This document shows positions 30,319-38,517 of a DNA stretch of 64,000 bases, one piece after another. A program made the position numbers and the translations under genes. Position 1 is the first letter of the stretch, and the number at the start of each line of letters is the position of its first letter. The stretch spans positions 1-64,000 of the forward strand of contig JACRJY010000037.1 in NCBI GenBank assembly GCA_016235585.1. The letters are read 5' to 3'. The stretch comes from Verrucomicrobiota bacterium (GTDB taxonomy: Bacteria; Verrucomicrobiota; Verrucomicrobiia; Limisphaerales; JACRJY01). The notes under the pieces are model-generated. The model was not told the DNA's origin. It saw nothing but the letters and a program-made list of their open reading frames with translations, and searched no databases.

Positions 30319-33300
30319 ATGAAGCTAGTGAAAGTTTTTCCAAAGCGCGCCCGCCTGCTGGGCGGCCTGCTGGCGTTCGCCGCCGCGTCCGCGCTTTCCG
30401 CGCATGCCGCCGACCCGCGCACGAACTCGTGGCTCACCACCTACTCCGGCCGCTATGCGCGCATCTACACGAACAACGCGATGAAAAACGCCGGCACCTC
30501 CATCACGACGTGGAGCAACGGCACGCAGACGCAGGCCACGCCGGCCTACAGCGGCGTGCAGGAGGTGTATTCCTCGGCGGGCTGGGTTTATTTCCGCTCC
30601 TCCGGCCTCGGCAGCCACACGATGGGGCCGTGGCTCAACGGCAATTTTCCGAACCTGCCCATCAATACGAAGGCGTTCTATCGCATCCCGCGCACGCCGG
30701 CGGTGCCGGGGACAAAAACGGTCACCGGCGGCGGGGCCATCGGCTATTTCGTGGACGGCGTGGCGATGTTTGATTCGCGCGACGCGTTTTACTGGAACGG
30801 CACGGCGGACACCCAAGGCTCCGGCTACTGGAACCGCGACGCCTACGTGAACGAGTCGCAGACCTTCGACCCCGCCTACGCGCACCAGCCGGGCAGCGGG
30901 GCGTATCACTATCACGCCAGCCCAGTGGCGCTGCGCTACCTGCTCGGCGACCACATGGATTTCAACGTCAGCACGAAGGCTTATTCCGAGTCCACCAACG
31001 CCGTGACGGCGCACTCGCCGCTGCTCGGCTGGGTGCGTGACGGCTATCCCGTCTATGGCCCGTATGGCTATTCCAGCGCGTCGAACTCCGCCAGCGGCGT
31101 GCGCCGGATGGTGAGCGGCTACGTGCAGCGCAATGGCCAGAACGGCACGCAAAACCTCACGACCACGGGCCGCACCGGGCTGCCGCCCTGGGCGCAGCGG
31201 CTCTACAATGTCAGCTCGAACGTGCTCGCCGGCCCGTCCAATTTCACCACGTATCCGCTGGGCCGCTACATGGAGGACAACGACTACCTCGGCGATCTCG
31301 GCCAGACGCTGGGCGTGGACTTCGACCTCGACGAATACAACGGGCGCTGGTGCTACACGCCGGAATTTCCCGGCGGCACCTACGCCTACTTCGTGAGCAT
31401 CAGCAGCAACGGCACGCCGACGTTCCCCTACAACATCGGACGCGCATTTTACGGCACGCCCAGCGGCAACACGGTGGCGACGCTGGGCGAAAGCGTGACC
31501 ACCAATTTCCTCGCCGGACCGAACACGCCGCTCACACTCAACGCGCCCGGCACCACCACCTCGAACTACAACGTCACACTCGTCTGGACTTCCGTGGAAG
31601 GCGGCACGTATCAGGTCGCCTCCTCGACGGACGCGGCGAACTTCACCACCGCCATCAGCGCGGTGACATCGCAGGGCGTCGGCACCGCGACGAACTACAC
31701 CGGCGTGGACGGCCTGCAATACGCCCGCGTCCAGCGCACCGCGCTCGCCACCTACGACCCGGTGGGGGCCACCGCCGTCACGAGCCAGAGCGCGACACAG
31801 AGCTTCAGCATCAACCTCGCCGGCCCGCCCGGCACCAACGCCATCCCGGCGCAGAGCGGAACTTATGGCGCGGCGTTCAGCTTCACTTTCGACACGAACG
31901 CTTTCACCGGCCTGACCGCGCCGGTGAGCTACACCGCGAGCGGGATGCCTACAGGAGTTTCGTTCACGAGCGGCACGCGCACCTTCAGCGACACGCCGAC
32001 GCAGGTGGGCGCGTTCATCGTCAGCATCGTTGCGACGGACAGCGGTGCACCGGTGACGACGCTCACGAATTCATTTTCACTCACCATCAGCCAAGCGGCG
32101 CTGACCGTGACGGCAGACAATTTCATACGCGCAGTCGGCGAGGCGAACCCCGCTTTCACCGCGAGCTACGGCGGCTTCGTTAACGGCGAGACGTTCGGCA
32201 CCAGCGGCCTCACCGGCGCGCCGTCGCTGACGACGACAGCGACGACCGGCAGCGCGGCGGGCACTTACGCCATCACCTGCGCCGCCGGCTCGCTGGCGAG
32301 CGCGAACTACGCGCTGTCGTTCGTCAACGGCACCTTGACGGTGACCAACGCCAGCGCCGCCACAAACTCCGTCGCGACGCGGAACATCCTGCTCATCATC
32401 GCCGACGATTACGGCGTGGACAGCGCGTCGCTCTTCAACACCAACGCCGGCGCGAGCCTGCCGCCGACGCCGAACATCAACGCGCTCAAAAACAGCGGCG
32501 TGCTCTTCCGCAACGCCTACGCGCAGCCCACCTGCTCGCCGTCGCGCGCGACAATGCTCACGGGGCGGCAGCCGTTCCGCCACGGCGTGACGACGGCGGT
32601 GACGACGAGCGACGGGCAGCTCACGGCCAGCGAGTTCACGCTGCCCGACGCCTTCGCCGCCAATTCCCAGCTCGGCTACAGCGTCGCCGCGTTCGGCAAA
32701 TGGCACCTCACCGCCGGGCCGAACACCGCCAGCGACCCGAACAACATCGGCGGCTGGCCGCACTACGCGGGCGCGCTCGGCGGCGCGCTGGCCAGCTACA
32801 CGAACTGGACAAAGACCGTGAACGGCGTCTCCACGAGCAACGTCACCACCTACGCCACGACCGATGTCGTCAACGATTCCGCCGCGTGGATTCAGGCGCG
32901 CGGCACGAACCCGTGGTTCGCCTGGGTCGCCTTCAACGCGCCGCACACGCCCTTCCACAAACCGCCGCCCGGCCTGCACAGCTACACCCTCGGCGGCCTG
33001 CCCATCAACAGCAACCAGCGCGTCCACTACGAGGCGGCGGTCGAGGCGATGGACACGGAAATCGGGCGGCTGCTGCAATCGGTCAACCTGTCGAACACCA
33101 CCGTCATCTTCATCGGCGACAACGGCACGCCGCAGCAGGTCATCCAGCCGCCCTACACGACGAACCACGCGAAGGACTCGATTTACGAGGGCGGCGTGCG
33201 CGTGCCGCTCCTCATCGCCGGCGCGGGCGTGACCAATCAAAACCGCGAGAGCACGGCGCTCGTGAACTGCGCGGATTTATTTTCCACCATCCTCGAACTG

Positions 33301-35061
33301 GCGGGCATCAACGTTGCCGCCACGCAGCCGACTACGCTCACGCTCGATGCGCGCAGCCTGCTGCCGATTCTCACCAACGGCGCGGACGGCGTGCGTTACG
33401 GCTACGCCGAGCAGTCCGGCAACACGGTGGCGGCGAACGAGGCGGGCAAGGCCGCACGCAATGCGGCGGGTTACCGGCTGATTCAATTCGGCGACGGCCA
33501 TGAGGAATTTTACCACGTGCTCACCGACGTGAATGAGCAGACCAACTTGCTCGCGTCCGCGCTTTCGTCCGAGGCGCAGGCGAGTTACTCCGCGCTGGTG
33601 CTGCAACTCGCCACCTACGTCAACACGCCCGTTCTCACCGGCGGCCCGCTCGAATCTTCGTGGGTGACTTACAGCGGCGCGAAGTATGCGCGGATTTACA
33701 AGACGCAGGCCGACGCGCTCGCGGGCAGTTCCGTCAGCACGTGGACGCCGACCGGCACGGTTCTCAACGGCGCGCAGACGAATCCGGTTTATGCGGGCAT
33801 CCAGTCCATCCGCGTCTCGGCGAACTGGGTCTATGTCACCAGCCCCGGCCTGGGGAACCACGTGATGGGGCCGTGGTATTTCGACGAGGCGAAGTCGCAG
33901 TTGTTCGTCAACTGGCCGACCAAGCAAAACGTGCTCGTGCGCTTTCCGCGCGTGACCGCCCCGGCGGCTTCCCCGCCGCCCACGACGCTCGGCGCAATTG
34001 CCTACTGGGTGGACGGCACCATCATTCACAACCAGCTTGATGCCTTTGTGTGGAACGGCGTGGCCGACGCGGACTCGCCCGGCGGCGTGGGAAGCTGGCA
34101 GCGCAACGCGCGCTACGCCGAGTGGCTCACCTTCGACCCCGACGGCGCGCACCAGCCCTCCACCGGCGAACACCATCATCACGTCAATCCCAAGGGACTG
34201 CGTTATCTGCTCGGCGACAATGTCACCTACAACCCCACGACGCACACTTACACCGAGGGTGCCAGCCCGTCGAAGCATTCGCCGGTTCTCGGCTGGGCAT
34301 TCGACGGCTATCCGATTTACGGGCCTTACGGTTATTCCAATCCGAACGACACCAACAGCACCGTCCGCCGCTTGGTTAGCGGCTATGTTTTCCGGGATGG
34401 AAATTTCGGCACGACGAATCTCGCCGCGACGGGGCGCACGAGCTATCCCCAATGGGCGCTCGACATGGGCCAGCCCACGGTGACGAACGGTCCGCCGGTG
34501 AGCGCGAGCTTCCCGCTCGGCTGGTATGTGCAGGACTTCGACCACCTCGCCGACCACGGCTACACGCAGGGCGCGGACTTCGACCTCGACCGCTACAACG
34601 GACGCCAGTGCCGCACGCCGGAATTTCCCGGCGGCACCTACGCCTACTTCACCACCCTCAACGCCGACGGCTCGCCCGCGTATCCCTACATCATTGGCCG
34701 CCAATACTACGGCGTGAAGGCCGGCGGCAACTACGGCGCGACCGCCACCGTCGGCTTCACCAACGTCGAGTCGCCGAGCGTGACGAATTTTGCCGGCGGC
34801 GTGAACGCGGCGCTGGCGATGCAGCCGTCAACCTTCAGCAGCGCGGGCGGCGGGCAGATCACGCTCAAGTGGGATTCGGTCGAGGGCGGGCGCTACGTCA
34901 TTGAAGCGACGGACGACTTGAGCACCTGGATGGCGACGGGCAGCAGCCTCACCGCCACGAACACGCAAAGTCAGCGCACGCTCACCGCGCCGGTGCCCGC
35001 GCGCTTCCACCGGGTGCAGCGCGACGCGGTGGATCCTTATGACCCGGTGAGCACGCCGTGA
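30319..35061 (+). CDS. 1580-aa secreted fusion: YHYH - Ig-like/MBG-like - sulfatase - YHYH
   Basis: GAYHYHASPVALRYLLGDHMDFN; LTVTADNFIRAVGEANPAFTASYGGFVNGE; NILLIIADDYGVD + CSPSRATMLTGR; EHHHHVNPKGLRYLLGDNVTYN. Confidence 0.88.
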   Translation: MKLVKVFPKRARLLGGLLAFAAASALSAHAADPRTNSWLTTYSGRYARIYTNNAMKNAGTSITTWSNGTQTQATPAYSGVQEVYSSAGWVYFRSSGLGSHTMGPWLNGNFPNLPINTKAFYRIPRTPAVPGTKTVTGGGAIGYFVDGVAMFDSRDAFYWNGTADTQGSGYWNRDAYVNESQTFDPAYAHQPGSGAYHYHASPVALRYLLGDHMDFNVSTKAYSESTNAVTAHSPLLGWVRDGYPVYGPYGYSSASNSASGVRRMVSGYVQRNGQNGTQNLTTTGRTGLPPWAQRLYNVSSNVLAGPSNFTTYPLGRYMEDNDYLGDLGQTLGVDFDLDEYNGRWCYTPEFPGGTYAYFVSISSNGTPTFPYNIGRAFYGTPSGNTVATLGESVTTNFLAGPNTPLTLNAPGTTTSNYNVTLVWTSVEGGTYQVASSTDAANFTTAISAVTSQGVGTATNYTGVDGLQYARVQRTALATYDPVGATAVTSQSATQSFSINLAGPPGTNAIPAQSGTYGAAFSFTFDTNAFTGLTAPVSYTASGMPTGVSFTSGTRTFSDTPTQVGAFIVSIVATDSGAPVTTLTNSFSLTISQAALTVTADNFIRAVGEANPAFTASYGGFVNGETFGTSGLTGAPSLTTTATTGSAAGTYAITCAAGSLASANYALSFVNGTLTVTNASAATNSVATRNILLIIADDYGVDSASLFNTNAGASLPPTPNINALKNSGVLFRNAYAQPTCSPSRATMLTGRQPFRHGVTTAVTTSDGQLTASEFTLPDAFAANSQLGYSVAAFGKWHLTAGPNTASDPNNIGGWPHYAGALGGALASYTNWTKTVNGVSTSNVTTYATTDVVNDSAAWIQARGTNPWFAWVAFNAPHTPFHKPPPGLHSYTLGGLPINSNQRVHYEAAVEAMDTEIGRLLQSVNLSNTTVIFIGDNGTPQQVIQPPYTTNHAKDSIYEGGVRVPLLIAGAGVTNQNRESTALVNCADLFSTILELAGINVAATQPTTLTLDARSLLPILTNGADGVRYGYAEQSGNTVAANEAGKAARNAAGYRLIQFGDGHEEFYHVLTDVNEQTNLLASALSSEAQASYSALVLQLATYVNTPVLTGGPLESSWVTYSGAKYARIYKTQADALAGSSVSTWTPTGTVLNGAQTNPVYAGIQSIRVSANWVYVTSPGLGNHVMGPWYFDEAKSQLFVNWPTKQNVLVRFPRVTAPAASPPPTTLGAIAYWVDGTIIHNQLDAFVWNGVADADSPGGVGSWQRNARYAEWLTFDPDGAHQPSTGEHHHHVNPKGLRYLLGDNVTYNPTTHTYTEGASPSKHSPVLGWAFDGYPIYGPYGYSNPNDTNSTVRRLVSGYVFRDGNFGTTNLAATGRTSYPQWALDMGQPTVTNGPPVSASFPLGWYVQDFDHLADHGYTQGADFDLDRYNGRQCRTPEFPGGTYAYFTTLNADGSPAYPYIIGRQYYGVKAGGNYGATATVGFTNVESPSVTNFAGGVNAALAMQPSTFSSAGGGQITLKWDSVEGGRYVIEATDDLSTWMATGSSLTATNTQSQRTLTAPVPARFHRVQRDAVDPYDPVSTP

Positions 35062-35206
35062 CGGCGGGCGGACGCGGGTGGAGCCTGCCCCTCCCCGCCC
35101 ACCGCCGGGCCAGACAAGCGGCTCTTTTTGCCCGGATCACCCTTGGAAAGCGGTGAATTGGCGTAACTCTCTTGGAATAAGCTGGATGGACGACTGCTAA
35201 ACGTAT

Positions 35207-35437
35207 AATAGCTGCAACTATTTCCAAAATAGCTCATTGAATTCGTAAAATAGCTGCTTGAAAACGTAAAATAGCTCATTGAACTCACCGAATAGCTGCT
35301 TGAACTCACAAAATAGTTCATTGAACTCGCCGAATAGCTGGTTGAACTCACAAAATAGCGGCTTGAATTCGGCAAGTTCAACCTGCTCCACGGGAAATAG
35401 CGGCTTGAATTCGCCAAGTTCAACCCGCTCCCCGGGG
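35207..35437. repeat. 11 x 21-bp tandem array, no indels between units
   Basis: Units start at 35207, 228, 249, 270, 291, 312, 333, 354, 375, 396, 417; core aatagct(g/c)(c/a)ttgaa(c/t)tc. Confidence 0.95.
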
Positions 35438-35540
35438 ACTGCGGATGGAATTCGCCGCCCGCGAGAAATTTGCTTTCCAGTTCCACCCCGCCGTGCCAAA
35501 CATGGGCGGTGTTCGTCAGGGCAATTTTGAGTTTACCGAT

Positions 35541-35900
35541 ATGAGTTCGCAGCAAATTGACACCACGATTCCAACCTTTGTCACCGCCGCCCGGCGGGAT
35601 CGGGACGTGCGGCCCCACTCGCTCTCCCAGATCGAAGGGCCGGGGGCGCCGCAGGAATTTCCGCTCGACCGCGCCGAGATGATCCTGGGCCGCGCCGAGG
35701 ACGCCGACGTGCGCGTCGCCTCGCAGCGCGCCTCGCGGCACCACGCCACGCTGACGCTGCGCGGCGGCGAATACACCGTGCGCGACCAGGGCAGCCGGAA
35801 CGGCGTGCTGTTGAACGGGCTGGCCGTCCACGCCGCCGTGCTGCACGACGGGGACGTGCTGCAACTGGCGGACTGCGTGTTCATCTACCGCGAGGGCTGA
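35541..35900 (+). CDS. FHA-domain protein
   Basis: MILGRAEDADVRVASQRASRHHATLTLRGGEYTVRDQGSRNGVLLNG. Confidence 0.92.
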   Translation: MSSQQIDTTIPTFVTAARRDRDVRPHSLSQIEGPGAPQEFPLDRAEMILGRAEDADVRVASQRASRHHATLTLRGGEYTVRDQGSRNGVLLNGLAVHAAVLHDGDVLQLADCVFIYREG

Positions 35901-35901
35901 C

Positions 35902-36783
35902 ATGGGGACGTTTGTAAAATTCTGGGGGACGCGCGGCTCGATTCCCACGCCAGCGAGCTGGACGCGCGTCTATGGCGGCAACACCTCGTGCGTGGAGGTG
36001 CGGTTTGACGACACGGTGTTCATCTGCGACGCCGGCTCCGGCATCCGCGCGCTGGGCAAGGATTTGCTGGCGCGCAAGCCCGGCCCGGACGAACTGCACC
36101 TGCTGCTCACGCACACGCACTGGGATCACATCCAGGGTTTTCCGTTTTTCCCGCCGGCCTACGTCCCCAAGACGCGCATCCGCATCTACGGGCCGTCCGA
36201 GGGCGATGACAGCCGCTACCAGTTGTTGTCCGGCCAGATGTCGTCGGACTATTTTCCCGTGAGCTTCGGCGAACTGGGCGCCAAGATCACCAGCGACTTC
36301 CTCCCGGACGGACGGAAGGAAATTGACGGCGTGCAGGTGCGGAGCTTTCCCCTGAACCACCCCGGCGGCTGCTGCGGATACTCGTTCGAGAAAAACGGCG
36401 CGAAAATCGTCTATGCCACGGACAACGAACTGCCGATCCAGCCCGGCGAGAAGTTTCCCGACCCGCGCCACGAGGGCAAGCTGCGGGCCGTGCCCGCCGC
36501 GCTGGTCGAGGCCGCGCGCGGCGCGGATCTGCTCATCACGGACGCGCAGTATGACGAGGCGCAATACCAATCCAAACGCGGCTGGGGCCACTCCAGTTGC
36601 TTCTCCGCGACGGATTTCGCCCTTCGCGCGGAGGCCCGGCAGCTCGCGCTTTTCCACCACGACCCCGAGAGCACCGACCGCGAGCTGGACGCCAAGGTGG
36701 CCTCGTGCCAGAAGCGCGCGGCCCGGCGCGGCTCCACGCTGGTCGTCTTTGCCGCGCGCGAGGGCGTGGAACTGAAATTCTAA
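35902..36783 (+). CDS. MBL-fold metallohydrolase
   Basis: FWGTRGSIPTP, LLTHTHWDHIQGFPFF, YATDNE. Confidence 0.9.
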   Translation: MGTFVKFWGTRGSIPTPASWTRVYGGNTSCVEVRFDDTVFICDAGSGIRALGKDLLARKPGPDELHLLLTHTHWDHIQGFPFFPPAYVPKTRIRIYGPSEGDDSRYQLLSGQMSSDYFPVSFGELGAKITSDFLPDGRKEIDGVQVRSFPLNHPGGCCGYSFEKNGAKIVYATDNELPIQPGEKFPDPRHEGKLRAVPAALVEAARGADLLITDAQYDEAQYQSKRGWGHSSCFSATDFALRAEARQLALFHHDPESTDRELDAKVASCQKRAARRGSTLVVFAAREGVELKF

Positions 36784-36815
36784 AACCCCGGGCGTCCGCC
36801 ATTTTCCAGTTCAAC

Positions 36816-38429
36816 ATGAACGACGAGACGCTGCCCAAGTCACCGCAAGATCAGGGGCTGTTCACGCCCACGGGCGGAGCGCGCCCCGGCCCTGCGCCGG
36901 GCCGCGACCAGTCCGGCGTCACGCTGGGCGGCTGCCGGCTCGTCCGCAAAATCGCCGAGGGCGGCATGGGCGAGATTTACGAGGCGGTGCAGACCGCGCT
37001 CGACCGCAAGGTGGCGGTGAAAATCGTCGCGCAGCAGCTCGCGGGGCGCGGGGAATTTCTCCAGCGCTTCGAGCGCGAGGCCAAGGCGGCGGCGGCGCTG
37101 AACCATCCCAACGTCGTGCATGTCCACGACTTCGGCCAGGCCGGCGGGCAGTTCTACCTGGTGATGGAATTCGTCGAGGGCGAGGATTTCTCCAGCCATG
37201 TCAGCCGGCACGGCAAGCTGGCGGTGGCGGACGCCTTGTCCGTCATCGAGCAGGCCGCGCGTGCGCTCAAGGCCGCGCTGGAAAAATCCATCATCCACCG
37301 CGACATCAAGCCGGCAAACCTGCTCCGCACGACCGACGGCCATGTGAAGGTTTCCGACCTCGGCCTCGCCAAGGTGCTGGATGACGACACCGAAGTGACG
37401 CAAACGGGCGAGGGTCTCGGCTCGCCGCACTATCTCGCGCCGGAGCAGGCGGACGACGCGCGCCACGCGGATCACCGCGCGGACATTTACTCGCTGGGCA
37501 TCACGCTGCTCTTTCTGCTCACGGGCAAAAGGCCGTTCGAGGGCGCGTCCTCCTACTCCATCGTGCTGGCCCACGCCGGCAAGGCGCTGCCGACCGGCGC
37601 GGAACTCGGCACGCCGCTGCCGGAGGCCGTCGAGGCGCTCATCCGCAAAATGGCCGCCAAGAAACCCGAGGAGCGCCACGCCGACTACGACGCGCTATTG
37701 GCGGACTTGGAGCGCGTGAAGGCCGGCTTCGCCCCCGTGCTGAAAAACTCGGCGAAGTCCAAAATATTCCGGCTCGCCGCCGCCGCCGCCCTGCTCGCCA
37801 TCGCCGCTCTGATTGCCGTGAATTATTTTAAGCACGACGAGCCACCGCCTCCCGTTGCGTCGCCAGCGCCGCCGCAGAAATCTTCTCCGACGGCGAAGAA
37901 GGATTTTGAGCGCGATGATTCCGGCTTCGCCCTCAACCGTCCGCCGCCGGGAAAAAAAAGGGGGGAGGGAGGACGCCGGGGGCCGCCCGCTTTGGAAACC
38001 CGGTATGGCACGCTGCGGTTTGCCCCACACCGATATCCGGTCGCCAACAGTCCGCTGCCCGACGCGCCACCCGCAACCATGCTGGCGCTGGCCGACGAAT
38101 ACGCGAAAACCAACGCCACCCAATACATCAACGTCATCCATGCCTACCGGCAGGTGATTGAAGCTGCCGCCGGCTCGCCGATCGAGGACAAGGCTCACGC
38201 GAAATCGGATGAAGCCATTGCCCGCCATCAACAGGCGACCTTCAAGGTGATTGCCGAATTTGAAGCCCGAATGCTGGTCAAGGTGAAGGCCGGCGACCTG
38301 CAGGGCGCCTACGATGTCTGGCGGGAATTTCCGGGAGACTTGTTTGTCCCCGAACCGGAAGTCAGCGATCCCATCAAGGCCGCCATCGAGCGGAACCTGC
38401 CGGCGGACTTTGTCCCGAAGGAGCGCTGA
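36816..38429 (+). CDS. Serine/threonine protein kinase with C-terminal TM and extracytoplasmic region
   Basis: IAEGGMGEIYEAVQ, VAVKIV, IIHRDIKPANLL, VSDLGLAK, YLAPEQ, DIYSLGITLLFLLTGKRPFEG. Confidence 0.95.
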   Translation: MNDETLPKSPQDQGLFTPTGGARPGPAPGRDQSGVTLGGCRLVRKIAEGGMGEIYEAVQTALDRKVAVKIVAQQLAGRGEFLQRFEREAKAAAALNHPNVVHVHDFGQAGGQFYLVMEFVEGEDFSSHVSRHGKLAVADALSVIEQAARALKAALEKSIIHRDIKPANLLRTTDGHVKVSDLGLAKVLDDDTEVTQTGEGLGSPHYLAPEQADDARHADHRADIYSLGITLLFLLTGKRPFEGASSYSIVLAHAGKALPTGAELGTPLPEAVEALIRKMAAKKPEERHADYDALLADLERVKAGFAPVLKNSAKSKIFRLAAAAALLAIAALIAVNYFKHDEPPPPVASPAPPQKSSPTAKKDFERDDSGFALNRPPPGKKRGEGGRRGPPALETRYGTLRFAPHRYPVANSPLPDAPPATMLALADEYAKTNATQYINVIHAYRQVIEAAAGSPIEDKAHAKSDEAIARHQQATFKVIAEFEARMLVKVKAGDLQGAYDVWREFPGDLFVPEPEVSDPIKAAIERNLPADFVPKER

Positions 38430-38471
38430 TTCGGGACATTCCCCGGCGCAAGCTTCCGCCCTTCATGTTCA

Positions 38472-38500
38472 CTTAAGGTTGGCGGACGCAGACTGGCGGC
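38472..38500 (+). promoter_or_regulatory. TTAAGGTTG motif, copy 3
   Basis: cttaaggttggcggacgcagactggcggc upstream of the MbnP-CCP fusion. Confidence 0.4.
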
Positions 38501-38517
38501 GAATCAATTGGCGCGCA

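Noticed and set aside
28141-34704. Long minus-strand ORFs opposite the YHYH genes
   Set aside because: Antisense frames in GC-rich DNA; the plus-strand proteins have signal peptides and domain motifs.
35207-35437. CRISPR array
   Set aside because: 21-bp units are contiguous and divergent with no unique spacers and no cas genes.
35037-35948. 303-aa minus-strand ORF through the 21-bp array and FHA gene
   Set aside because: Antisense to the FHA gene; its SSxSYF repeats merely reflect the 21-bp array.
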